This document shows positions 31,584 through 44,373 of a stretch of 53,129 nucleotides of DNA, piece after piece. Under the pieces are notes generated by a model. That model was not told the origin of the DNA. It saw only the letters and a list, made by a program, of their open reading frames with translations, and did not search any database. Position 1 is the first letter of the stretch, and each line of letters begins with the position of its first letter. The stretch comes from Chara braunii (Eukaryota > Streptophyta > Charophyceae > Charales > Characeae): the NCBI GenBank assembly GCA_003427395.1, contig BFEA01000113.1, positions 1,756,552 to 1,809,680 of the forward strand. The letters run 5' to 3'. Made by a program: the position numbers and the translations under genes.

Positions 31584-31638
31584 GAAAGGGAAAATTGATG
31601 AAGTGCACTTTCAAGGCACTCCATCAATTTTCCCTTTT
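31584..31638. repeat. Long hairpin, 19-bp arms
   Basis: GGGAAAATTGATGAAGTGC (31588-31606) pairs with the complementary arm at 31616-31634 with one mismatch. Weaker pairing extends outward. It lies 6 bp from the foldback element. Confidence 0.9.
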
Positions 31639-31792
31639 CTTTTTCTTTTCCTTTTCCTTTAATTTTTTTCCTTGTTATTGTTCTTTCTTCTCGGACTTTT
31701 CCTTTCGAAACATTTTTTTTTCCCAAGAGAAAAAAGCTTTGGGTTCATACTTACGCTGGTGGACTGAAAGAGAAGTAGCAGTTCTATTTCTT

Positions 31793-31832
31793 GCAGTTGT
31801 TTTGGAGGTCAGGCAGTTGTTTTGGAGGTCAG
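31793..31832 (+). repeat. 20-bp perfect tandem duplication
   Basis: GCAGTTGTTTTGGAGGTCAG occurs twice, back to back. The flanks 31640-32519 hold T-rich DNA and (GT)n and (GA)n tracts (about 32338-32422), with no recognised gene. Confidence 0.97.
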
Positions 31833-32336
31833 GCGTGAGCTCTCTAATTTGTATCAAGTCCAGGCTTTCCAGAATTTCTCTGGTGGTCCTTTTGAGAGAC
31901 TGGCTTATATGTACCTGGTCTTATTTGCCTCTTCCTATTCTTGGTTTCTATGATGATCTTGAACCTTTTCTTCCTGTCCTTTTTCTACCTTTTTTTATGC
32001 CCAGCGTGTTGTGGAGGCCAAGGACCAGACCTACACGATGATTTTGCAGCGGCAGACAATGGTTGTCCTAACAGGATACGCCGCCTACCATCCCCATCCC
32101 CACATTGTTACTCTCAGCGCACCCCATGTCCCTACTATCCTACCTCAGAGTGACCAGCACTCAGGAGTCAGGACCATCACCCTACCAGTATCGAGGGCAA
32201 CTTGGACCAGACAGCAGTGACAAGCACCAAGGCTGTGCCAACCCCCCAGCCCCAATGTAAGTGGAAGCGCACGAACCTTGCCGTACAGGAACAAGCCCAA
32301 TTCAGAGGTCTACCCAGCTGGAGTACCGGCCTCTCT

Positions 32337-32373
<37 letters not shown>

Positions 32374-32385
32374 TGTGTCTGTGTT

Positions 32386-32422
<37 letters not shown>

Positions 32423-32596
32423 GGATAGTGCTCCATGACTCTCATATAATTCCATTTGCTATGTATGATGCACTGACGTTACAATGTCTCTATTTTTGTC
32501 AACAACCGCCACTTAACTGATACAGGCTGAGAATTGACGTACCAGCCCTCATGCTAGTTTTGGAGAAATCCTACAATCATGTAGGCTGCGCCTTTT

Positions 32597-33845
32597 TTTT
32601 TTTTTTTTCCCTCAGTCTGCCCGGAGAAACCGAACCGAACTTGCTGAGAACCAGGCTCAGCGTCCCTCGTGTGGTGACTATGATGATGATGATCCTGATG
32701 ATGATGATGATGATACTAATGATGATGATGCTGATGGTGATAAAAAAAAATGTATTAATTGTAGTCAGCTATGCTATGTCAACAATTCTGGTCTCCTAAT
32801 CCCAGAGCAACTTCTAGCCCTCCCTGTACTAGGACATTGTAAATCCCAGACAAAACCAACCTAACCAATGTCACCCATAGCTGATCTCTCCTCGCCACCG
32901 AGCAACCCCCGCCGATTCACCAGTGGATTGCCTTCCTCCCTCGGCAACCTCCAGATCTCTCTACAAGGCCTCACGCTCCTGCCTTTGCAGGTCACACGGC
33001 AACGGCCAAGCTCCGGCCAGCATCGTTCTGGCGTCGGCAAAACAGGGGGACAGAAAAGAACCAACTCTGCAGATATCGGTCCGGGTTCGACCATCTCTGA
33101 AATCCTATATCCGGGATGTGGAAGAAAACTAGATGCTGTCCAAAAATTCCAGAACACCAGAAAGCTTAAAATGACAATGATGAGATACTGAAACTAATGA
33201 TGATGATGATGATGAAGATGATTACGCTGATGATGATTACGGTAAAACATTAGAAGACTATGCTATACCAGCACCACTGGCCTCCTACTCCTAGAGCACC
33301 TCCTAGCCCTCCCTATGCCAAGACCTTACATCTCGGAGACTATGCCCTCCTAACCACTGTCAGCCATAGCTGACCTGTTCTCGCCATCTAGACTATTCCT
33401 AGCCCCATAGGTCGTCAAGGCAGCCCCCCCAGTTCGTCACTTGGATTGCCTTCCTCCCTCAGCAAAACCCCAGATCTCTCTACAAAGCCTCGTACCCCTG
33501 CCAAAGCAGGTTACAGGGCAACGCCCCGCTCCGGCCAGCATCGTCCTGGCATCGACGAACCAGGGGCACAGAACAAGGCAACTCTGCAGATATCGTACTG
33601 ATTCAATCATCTCTGAAATCTATATCCTGAATGAGGAGGTACGCCAGATGCCGCCCAGCATTTCAGAAAACCAGGATGCATGATATAACATGGATGATGA
33701 TAATGTTACACCTACGGTTAATCTTCCCCTCCCCTCCTTTCCACCCTGTCCTGAAGCTGCCTCCGCCGATATGGATTACCGAGAGGCAGCCATAACAGCC
33801 CCAACTTCGGACAGTCCCACCTTCCCCACCGCTATCTCAGAGGGG
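32597..33845 (-). mobile_element. Poly(A) insertion nested in LINE-4, internally duplicated
   Basis: A run of about 15 T opens the insertion, which reads as a poly(A) tail on the minus strand. LINE-4 RT homology stops just before it and resumes just after 33845. A GAT-rich stretch follows (32680-32745). The inside holds two copies of an approximately 517-bp unit, for example GGATTGCCTTCCTCCCTC at 32925 and 33443, and CTGCAGATATCG at 33067 and 33584. No protein similarity was recognised. Confidence 0.65.
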
Positions 33846-34157
33846 CATACCCTGAGGAGAATGGGTTTTAGGTGTCGTAGGGTGATCGCCATGTACACTG
33901 CATCTACTTCTGCAGTCCTTGTCAGCGGTCATATGCCCCACTACTTCCGGACCAAGTCCGTCCGCCAGGGCTGTCCCCTGGCCACAGTGCTGTTTCTTCT
34001 ACAGCTGGCAGTACCAATGAACTGCTTCTGGAAACATCCAGATATCCGTGGTATCCAGTCGACAGAGGGAAGAGATTGTCGAGAGAAGGTCCTGAAAGAT
34101 GACCTCTTCGCAGTTGCAGAAAACTCACCAGCCTCCTCGAACGCTCGCCTTTGTTAA
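33846..34157 (+). pseudogene. LINE-4 RT motifs B and C
   Basis: This is the best preserved part of LINE-4. LRRMGFRCRRVIAMYTASTS aligns with LRRMGFGRSFCAWIIAMYTF of LINE-1. Motif C keeps both Asp (KDDLF), but the preceding Ala is Lys. The frame ends at 34157. Confidence 0.8.
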
Positions 34158-36406
34158 TCCCGACTGTCCGAAGCCCTAGTCAACAACTGAAACAAGTGGA
34201 TCTACCTCCTCCCACAGCAATTCTCCCTGAGAGTCCCCCTGAGAGTTGAGTTGGGTAACAGCGGGTGGACTCGAGATCTGGGGAATGCTTTTTGGGAGTG
34301 CTGGTGAGTCTGCAAATCATGTCTTCTGTGGAAGACTTGGTTCTCCAGCAAAGCATCACAGCTAAGTTACGCGTGTGGGGGTCGGCATTGCACCTCTTCT
34401 TGTTCAGCAGGGAGCCATGGTCATTAAGGTGGCCTCGTTCTCCCTCCTATGGTATGTGGGTACCGTGAGGGATTTTTCCTTTGCATGCTTGCAGAATGAT
34501 GAAACAGGCTGCGGAATTCTGGTGGAAGCCTCGAGGTAAACTGGAAGAAGGGTTCATCAATAAGGTGGCATGGAAACTGGTTACCTTCCCAACGAGAAAG
34601 GCAGCTCAGGACTTACGGACCCCCTTCCTTCGGAAGAACCAAGCGGAGCAACGTACACTAGTTTTTAGTGGCAATGGCCGAAGTCGAAGCGGATTGGAAT
34701 TAACTGGCTGAAATCGTTTTCATGCGAGAGTGGCAGCCGAGTAGGCCAGAAGATGTGTATTGAAATGCAAGTTCTGGATGCTGTTCGGAGAGCATGGATG
34801 TCTCTCCCACCAGCAATGGAGGGGGATGCTAAGACAAGGTCCCTTCAAAGAACCCCTTCCTGCTGAACGAACACGGCCGTCCCTTCTCTGCAGGCCCAGA
34901 ACCAGGCACTTTCGGGAGAGCCTGGGTGCGCAGGGGAGTCTCTCACATAGCACGTCTGTGGTCTACAGTCATGGACACATTGCGCTCTCTCAGTGAACTG
35001 CTCACCGCACTGCAGACTCCGTGGAAGGTCGAAGAGATCTGGTAGTCAGTGCCAAATGCCATTCCTGAGGAGTGGAAGTCATAGTCGGTGCTGAGGGCCC
35101 GGATCCGTTGGATACCTGGTACCTTCCGAAGCGACCAGGCCACCTACTTTGTGAAACTGGTGGAGCTGACTTTATCAAGGGTTTAGGGAGGTCCGGGTGT
35201 GGGCAGCTTTCCGTCAGAACAACAGGCTTCATCTCAGAGTAGAGGTAATCATGAGATGGGACGACCCCCCTTAGTCTAGGGTGATGGAATGGATCGACGG
35301 CAAAGGAAAACATAGATGCAACCATTGCGTAGGTAAACCTCCGCGCTGAGGGAGTTGACAATCAATCAACCCTGTGCAATGGCGTTCGCAGCGAGGAGCA
35401 ATCTCTGCCTCCTCCCCGCAGGGAGGGCCTGAATCTGTCCAACCCATCGGTAGGGGAACTATATCACTCGCCTACAGTCTTCCCCCGAATACAAGGTCAT
35501 TATAGCCGAATTTAGACTGAAAGATGCCCCAAATTCAGCTATGATGACAGTACGTTGTATTCGGGAGAAGACTGTAGGCTCATACCTGTGTCCATCTGCA
35601 AGTAAGGTTCAGTGCTGATGATTGATTCGCAGAACGCGACCAGAGCTTTCAGGAAGCTGTGGTGGGGTGTCTTACAGGTGCTCCCACATCTCAAGCACAC
35701 CTCAATCTTATGAAAGTTTTACTGGTCGCTCCCTCAGCAGTTCAGCAATGGAAGAGATGTGATCGTGAGCCTGGGTTGATCTCGATGTAAATGGCCCTCT
35801 GAATCCACCAGACACCTCTGGTGGGACTGCCAGCATCGCGGCAAGCATAGAAGTGGTGGGAGTACCATCGGCAACTGATCGGAGGCAAGGGTGTACAGTG
35901 GGAAGAGCGATGGGTTCTCCTCAGATTCCCACTAGAGGGGAGCACTGGCAAGAGGGGTTGGGCTTATGTGGCACAGGTGGCAAGGGCGATCATCTCACAG
36001 GTCCCGCTTCAATCGCTTCAACCAGGACACTCGATTGGTAACGCCGCTGTGGACTAGGTCCTCTGGGCCGAGTTAGTCCCCGAAGTAACTGCGCATATAG
36101 TTGGTTTCTTTAGCTTACCATTGTCTACCGACCTCGTACTTTGGATGCATACTGTTATACAATACCGAAATGATCAACAATATCTTCAAGTTGGGAAGCA
36201 TTAGTGCTCGTCGGTACCGAAAGCAGGCAAGGTCTGAATGTTAAGCTAGATGTTGCTTCCAGTAAATCTTCACTCCAGGCTTTATTTGATCTTTGGAATT
36301 CTGGAAAGTCGAAGCAAGGATTTTCTACAGGCAAGAGCCTGTGCTACGCTGGCTGATTTTTGGATGCCGTCAGTAATCCAGGTCGAATTGTGAGGTCCCC
36401 AGCCTC

Positions 36407-37033
36407 GACTTGAAATTCGTACTAGATTGAGCTGTTTTGGGGTTGAACACACCAAAAGACTACTGACCCCCGAGCCTCCGAGGTTTGACAAAGATCACAC
36501 TCTCTCCGTATACTGACCAACACTGTCTGCCTCTGAGGCCCAGAAACAGACAGCAATGAGAGAGTAAAGAGGACATGGCCACCACACGAACACAGAGCAT
36601 GTGGTACCCACAGGAATGTACCATCATCCACCCTCATTCCACAGGTTCCGCCCCGCCAGACTAATGAGGGAATACGACCAACAAGTTCACAACAAAGCAA
36701 CGGTCCCTTTTATCTCAATCTCGTTGTCATATACAAAATACTCAGCCTGCTGGCATTCAACAAATTGGAACTCGAAATCAGCTTCCTTAATGTCAACTAC
36801 ACGTCGGACAGAAGAATGGTTGATCACCAACCATGACAGGTGGTACATTTAGAACTCCTGACGGAGGAAGGCTGCGGCCCAACAACGACCAACAAAAGCG
36901 CATCCCCCAATATGCTACACTACAGCCGCACGAGAGCTTCGTTGATTCATCATCAACAGAGGAAGAGAGGAAGAGGATGGTCGGACACAACTCGACAAAA
37001 GCAAAAAGGAAAAACTGTCGGCGACCCAAAGCC
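36407..37033 (-). other. Region downstream of CPN20, probably 3' UTR at its right end
   Basis: No coding similarity. The minus-strand sequence after the CPN20 stop (below 37034) should be the 3' UTR. No clear polyadenylation signal was picked out. Confidence 0.4.
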
Positions 37034-37207
37034 TCAGGACATTAACGCCATGATGTCACCGGCTCTGACAACTACATACTGCGTGCCATCAGCACTCTTG
37101 TACTCTTGACCAGCATACTTCGAGTACATCACATTATCACCGACACCAACATCAAGAGGTCTTCGGCTGCCGTCCTCAGCAATCTGACCCGGCCCAACAG
37201 CAACAAC
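37034..37207 (-). CDS. CPN20: CPN20 exon 5
   Basis: 57 codons plus TGA. It starts VVAVGPGQIAEDGS after a CTGTGCAG acceptor and ends YVVVRAGDIMALMS, the closing strand of GroES domain 2. Confidence 0.95.
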   Translation of the reverse strand, partial: VVAVGPGQIAEDGSRRPLDVGVGDNVMYSKYAGQEYKSADGTQYVVVRAGDIMALMS

Positions 37208-37312
37208 CTGCACAGCAACGGCAGACCACTCCAAACAGTAAGAAAAGACTGCCAAGCCAACAGCCTTCTCGAAGTCGGGAGACTGCCAATGACATCTCAT
37301 CTGCATGCAGGT

Positions 37313-37367
<55 letters not shown>

Positions 37368-38659
37368 TTACCCACACAGATGCCCACCACAGTTAAACTG
37401 TTTCACGACTACACTAGCATAATGATAAGCCCCTCCGCCCCTTCACCTCACCCCCTACCCCGCAGATCCCAATACGCTTGACATCTTCACCATTCCACTT
37501 CCAAACCGCAAGAACCACAACTTCAGATTAATACAACCACCAATATCACGTCCATGCCCACGACAAAGATCGCCATCAGCAAGGCGTGTTGAAGACACTA
37601 AACGCCCCTCAGGTTCAACAACAGCAGCAACAAATACTTCAGAACCAGCCATCACTAGCCAGAAAACAACCATTATCCTCTGAAATGGTGTATACCCCTA
37701 GCATTATCCTCTGCAAGGACGTTTCCTAAGACATTGCCCAACGTGCACTTGTTTTAATACAGCCCAGGATTACCCACTCCTGCCCATCAGCTTCACCCTC
37801 AACGTCCATTCAGGACATTGATACATAGAATACATCCTGCCCATCAGCTTCACCCTCAACGTCCATTCAGGACATTGATACATAGAATACATCCCAGCCT
37901 ATCAGATGTCCCGATTTCCCCAAATAGGCATGATAGATCCGGACACGAGTCCAAACTATTTTTTTGAGTTTGACGAAAAATGTTCGCAGCCCTAAGGCTG
38001 CGGTATAGTGGGCTTCGACGTCAGTGTCAAGGTGTCGCATTCTTGGTGGCGGGCGACCAGGACGCAAAGTGGGTTCTTAAGGGCCAAAAAAAATTGGGGA
38101 ACCGATCCTTAGCAAAATTGCGGACTACCTACAGCTAGCTCTGATAGAACCAAGACTTTCGGAAAAAGAAGGCCCGGTCGTCCGGTGGAAGGGGGGGGGG
38201 TGGACTGGTCCTCAGGAGGACCCCAAAAAGAAGTGACGACATGTAAACTGCAAAAGGGCCCTCAGGCCCATCTTCTTAAAACAGGGTAGTCAGGCGCAAC
38301 GAAACAGGCGTTTTGCAAGAGGCAACTTTGGCGATTTTCTGTGCTCGGAAGAACCCGCAGAAAAATCTGAAAATCCTGAGAATCCATATAGACGAGGTCG
38401 TGTAATATATTAAGAACATTTTCAAAACATCATTTAGACCGCAAAATAATTGTAGCGTCAATTCGGCACAATTCCCATTTTCGCCACTCAGCCATGTGTG
38501 GGCCAACAGAAGAAGTACTCGACATGTGAGTTTTCAAGCTCAGAAGGTGAAAAAACCTAAAAATTGAAGTGCTCATAGATTCTGTTGTGATCTTTCCAGG
38601 AAAAACGCTAGAAAAATTTTAAAAAATCATTCTGTGAGCATATTTCAATTTTGCCATTC

Positions 38660-38696
<37 letters not shown>

Positions 38697-39976
38697 GTTG
38701 TAGTCCCCACCCCCTCCCTCTCTATATCTCTTTCTCTCTCACTCTGTGGTAGTCCCCACACCCTCCCTCTCTCTCTATATCTCTCTCTCATTCATATCAA
38801 CAAATGGAACAGAACTCTCTCTCACACACACACACACTCGTAACAACAAATGGAACAAAACTCTCCCTCTCTCTCTCTCTCTGTTGTGAGCGCTCTTAGT
38901 CTCATTGCTTTGGCTACCTGAGGGCCGCATTCCCCGTGCCCGCGTGGTAGACAATTTATATTATAACCTTTACACGTCGGACTTATTTTATAACTTTGGG
39001 ATGAGGCAGAAGTTCTTCGTTTCGCTCTCCTCTACAAACTCCATTCTTTCAAACGTAGGATCTTTTTTTCTTTCAGAAACTGATTGTTTCCTGCCGTGCC
39101 GGACAGATCCGTCCCCAATCCGAATGGCAGTGATGGCCCAGACATCCCAGCCGATAGCATGGGATGAATGTCTTACGCAATGTCCCTGCCCACCACCTTT
39201 GTTCTTGACAGATGTATCGACTGCATTCGTTTGTTCATTACAGATGCATTGACTGCATTCAACGCATTCGTTCATTCATTCATAACAGATACTTTGAAAT
39301 CATTCAGCGCATTCGTAACAGATTCATTGAATTCATCCAACGCAATCATTCAGTTGGTCGGATGCACTCCACGTCTTCGCAAAAAAAAAAATGCACTCCA
39401 TCATATAAGGACCATCTCTGCTCCGGACCAACAGCTGAACACAACGGAAAATTGAGGCCGCCAGATCAACGAGGCTCCCTCACCTTTCCAATAGACGGCT
39501 TCTCCTTGGTGCTTTCCGTCAACAACACTCCGCCAGCGGTCTTCTCTTCAGCCTCCGCAAGCTTTAAGAAAGCGCAAGCATACCAAACGAATTGTTTTCG
39601 TCAAAGAACCATCAATAAACGAACACAAAACGGCAGCTAACCCAAAGGGCAGAGGAGAACAACATGTAATCACGGCCAAACTACGCAGCAACAAGAAAGA
39701 AACCGGCAATAAAGATTGAAACGTGAAATCGAGACGAGAAGAAAATGTTTTATCAAATAACAGCACATACATAATTAGATAGACACAAAAGGGCAGCTAT
39801 CCCGATGCACAGAGGAGAAAAGGTTATCGCAGCCCACACTTCCCCGCAACAAAGCTGCACCAGCGAGACCCGCACCAGCTCACCGTCTATCATTACATCA
39901 CTCCATGCGAAATAAACAACATTACAGACCCCGAAGAGGCATTGCCTGTAAATCGGACCACGCCAAACAACCCCAG

Positions 39977-40021
<45 letters not shown>

Positions 40022-41266
40022 AGACAAACACAGAGACAGATACCTTACGTTTCTTTACCCCAATTGTCGTCCCTGGGAGTTCGTTGTCGGTAATGCCAAA
40101 CAAGCTCAATGGCTACGCACACAAGCGCATACACGCGCGGGAACACAGACACGCACGCCCGCGCGCGCGCGCTGAAAACGCGAATGAAGCACACGTATTT
40201 GTTTAACATACCTTGATCAAAACCCTGTCCCCGAGGGGCTTCATGTCTTTGACGTCATCGGAGACCATCACGCCGACAACCTCGTCCTCCTTGACGAGGA
40301 CATGATCCTGGCCGTTGAATTCTACCTCGCTGCCCGCGTACTTCGCATACACCACATTCGTTCCGGACTGCACACCGGTAATTCACAACACCAAGAGAAG
40401 ACATACTGTTACTAACCTTCTCGTTCCTCGTCCCTTGCACATACATTTCTGGTCGTCTGATTACATCTGGATGCGAACTCGAACTCGGTCCATATTTGGT
40501 ACAGGAGACCGTTTGTACAAGAAACCCGACCGCAATAAACCTCATATTTCGTTTCCCATCACCACAATGAAGTGACCCAGGTTACCACCTATCATTCTGG
40601 ACGTCTGATTATATCTGGATGCAAACTTGGGTCCATATTTGGTACAAGAGAAGCCAAACTGTTATTAACCTTCTCGTTCCTCGTCCCGGCACATATACAT
40701 TCCGGTCGTCTGACAACATCTGGACGCGAACTTGGATCCATATTCGGTACAAGAGACCGTTGGTACAAGGAAGACTCTTATTTCGTTTCCCATCACCACA
40801 ATGCAGCGACGCAGGTAGGTTTCCACCTATCATCTTCTCGCAAGCAGACAAAGTTGAGGATTTTTTTCAACACAAAAGTGCGAGGTCGCACAAAAGAGAA
40901 AACTAATGCGAGAGCACAAACCGAGAAACGAAAAGGAAAGTGCGAGGATACATACAACCAAAGAAAGAAAAAGTGCGAGGGCGGCGGTAACAAAACTCGC
41001 ATACTATCTTCGCATACTATCATCGTTTCCCTTCAACAGAGACGGATGCAGGTCCAGCGGTAACAAAACTCGCATACTATCTTCTCAGAATAAAGTAAAA
41101 TAAATGCAAAGTACTCCCAGGCACAATGCTCGCCAACGTCCTTCTATTCGCCCCATTAGATGACCTGTTGCTGCTTCACTCGCAAAAACAGATATGATGG
41201 GTGATGCATTCATGGTTGTGGCATGCCTTTAACCCCCTCCCCACACGCCTTCTCCTAACCCTCCCC

Positions 41267-41301
<35 letters not shown>

Positions 41302-44300
41302 GAACACGCACACACACGCACACATACACACACACACACATACACACACACACAAATATACACACAGACGAAACACACGCACACAAATGCACGCACAAAA
41401 CAAACCGAAAAAAGAAAGAAAACTAAGAAAAAGGTTGCGCCACCTTCCCCCCTGCCACACGCTTCCCCTAACCAGCCCTTTTCCCCCCTCCCTCTCTCTC
41501 TCTCTCTCTCACACACACACAGACACACACACACACACGAACGCACGCACAAAACTCGCATACTATCTTCTCAGAATAAAGTAAAATAAATGCAACGTAC
41601 CCCCAGGCACAATGTTCGCCAACATCCTTCTATTCGCCCCACATGAACAACCCTTCCTTCTCAGGAGGAACTACAGTGCAGCCAAAGAAGACGCAGGGAC
41701 AATGATCACCGCTGTCCCTCTTTTCGCTCGACCAGCACAAAACCAAACGTTCCTCCACGCGCGCCTGGTACGAGAGGGTCTATATGCCAAATACAACATA
41801 ACAATCCTCCCTCTCAAACCGAAGGCCAACTGAAAGACAGGCGAGCTACGCACTGACCTATCTTCCGCTACGGGACAAGACACGCCCGATTCCAGTCATT
41901 ACCCCCGATGATGCATTTGACCTGAATCTCGAATACAATCAGATATATCCGCTTGACATTATCTTCAAAAGTTCCGCGCCCCGCAAAAACTCGCTTTCCC
42001 CCTTCACTTGCAAGCGACTTTTCAAGTCCTTAGGGCACACTCCCACTAGGACTTCCCTGGATGTATATGACCACTTTCCCGACCAGGTCTGGGTGCACCT
42101 GACCGCAACTACGTCCACAGAGAAGTGGACAACGTCCAAGTGCGAGTATCCCCTTAGGCGCATCTAATATTTTCTGCCACCTTGACAGACCCAGGCTTTC
42201 TGAGACTAACGATATCCACCGCCCCTACAGAATCCCAGCGAGAGCGAGCCCAGAAAAAAGACAGGAGGGAACGATAATGGGGAGCGAAAAAAAAGCAGGA
42301 CGTGGGGACGATCGTCTACCCGAACGGATGTCAATGGCTTTGCCGTAATGAGAGCGAGACCCGAACAAGCCCTCAACCCTGACGGCCGCGTCCGAGAGGC
42401 GCAGACCAAAAAGAAAGGACATCGCAGACAAATGCTCCCATCTCCATCCATCGATGTTTCCGCTAATCTTCCGGCTAAACGACAAGAAGACAGGTTAGCA
42501 GCTATTGTTCACCGTTATCCCAATTATAAACTTTACATAACTGACGATGATACCCAAGAAAACATAATTGAACCATTTTTACAATTCAGAAAAAAAACAA
42601 TCTCACGCAACAAATTCTCAGTCCTCACCAAACAGACGCAGAGTGACAGCTTGCAGCAGCAACAACAAGAGAGAAGAAGCAGAACGACTCGGTAAGACTC
42701 CGAAAAACAGAAACAACAACAACAGAGGAGAGAATGACAAACAACAGTGACCCCCACAAAGAGGAAGGACTGACAAGAAAAGACCTAATACGACAAGACA
42801 AGGGCGCCTACAATGGACCATCCGTCATCATATTTCCCTCACCTCGATACTGACGGCCACTTTCTTGTCGCCTACTAGCCGCCCATCTCCGACCGCAACA
42901 ACCTCGCCGCCGGTAGGTTTCGACTGTACCGACGTTGGGAGCAAGATCCCGCCAATCGATTTCTCCTCTGCTGACTTCACCTTCACAAGGATGCGATCTC
43001 CCATAGGCGTCAACGTCTTGAACTGCCCAAAAAGATAAACAAACGCCCAACCAATGCGGAGTAAATACGCCATAGAAAGCAAAGGCAAGTCAAGGCAAGC
43101 TATACCTACATGGATACCGACCATGAGACATGTTTCGCCACCATTCCCAGCTGGTTCGCCGACCGCCACCACGTGAAGAACGCCCTCCACCTCCCAAACC
43201 GTGGACAGTGTGACACTTGGGTAACAAACTCATAAGAACATGAGCACACAGATAAAAGCACTTAAGAGATCGACGCCAAAACATGACGGATGGAAACCAT
43301 AATCCGGCGCAAATTCCACCCGCTAATGCCGAGAAAGGCATCAGTATACACTACTGAAACATCGAAGTGGCAGATGACTACCATCTTCAGCTGTATCTAG
43401 ACTGGAAGTTGCACCAAATCCACCTACCGGGCGTTGGAGGCAAGGCCAGCGGATCGACCGCCCGATGAAACATACGCCCCGTATCCACCCACGATCTAGG
43501 AGACCGAACAGATTTCGTTTTCGCACATATCATCACATGAGTATGAGAGCGCAAAAGCGAAAAAAAAAAAAAAAAGGGAAAAAAGAATGAATTCGTTTTT
43601 TATTTATTCCTTAAAACTCCCTGTTTAAAACCTCTTGCGTACAAGGCCGCCCACGTGGATGTAAGTTGAGCGGCGGCTGCCCCCACCCCCGCGTGTCATA
43701 TCGACCCACTTGCACACAGCCAGAAGGCAAAGAGGCAAAGAAAAGAGGAAGGGAACAGCCAAATAATACAGAACAGGGGTATCGTCACATGAATATCGGA
43801 GCGCAAAAGCGAAAAAAACAGAAAGAAAATTTATATAGTCAAACAGAGCTGCCAAGCAAACTGTAGGCGGAGAGGGAGAAGACGACAGCAAACGAGGGGC
43901 TGTGACAAACTGGATATATCGCCACAGAGATCAGAACGCAAAGACGAAAAAGACAAGGAAAACAAAACCAATCAATTCGTTTGTTATCTTCTTCCTTACA
44001 ACTATTCAGGATCTCTTGCGTACAAGGGCGCGCACGTGGATGTAGGTTGAGCGGTGGCTGCCTCCACCCCTGTGGGTCATATCGAGCCACTTGCACACAG
44101 ACAAAAGGCGAAGAGGCAAAGAAAGAGGAAGGGAAAAGCCGGATATAACAAAACAGGGGGAAACAAGCATAAACAGATCCTAGATGACAAGTCCCACATG
44201 CAAGCACCGCCCCCTACGAGGCCAAACAACGGGACAAGATCAACCAGGATATGAAAACACCCTTGCCTGCAAAAGAAAGCGATCATAACAAACCATTCGC

Positions 44301-44312
44301 AGCTCGACAGCA

Positions 44313-44373
<61 letters not shown>

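Larger units (their letters stand above)
32520..36406 (+). mobile_element. LINE-4: 5'-truncated, strongly decayed LINE, interrupted
   Basis: A relative of LINE-1. RT motif A region at about 32540-32596 (LMLVLEKSYNHVGCAF, catalytic Asp replaced by Val), then a 1.25-kb insertion. Homology resumes at about 33846 with LRRMGF, MYTASTSAVLVSGH, motif B VRQGCPLATVLF and motif C LKDDLFAV. Further pieces: GECFLGVLVSLQ (34265-34468), FWWKPRGKLEEGFINKVAW (34481-34711), zinc-knuckle remnant CKWPSESTRHLWWDC (about 35778-35830) and the 3' tail motif (36381-36406). Many stops and shifts make it inactive, and no poly(A) remains. Confidence 0.8.

Noticed and set aside
32660-33240. CTGATGA words as further hammerhead cores
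   Set aside because: They lie in a (GAT)n tract with no GAA core or pairing stems around them.
37455-37673. 72-codon minus frame inside CPN20 intron 4
   Set aside because: No similarity to GroES or another family; flanking exons 4 and 5 join in frame without it.
38281-38560. Apparent similarity to 15705-15860 (GGTAGTCAGGC, CATGTGA-TTTTCA)
   Set aside because: The shared words are about 11 bp and spaced differently. Such matches are expected by chance in 53 kb.
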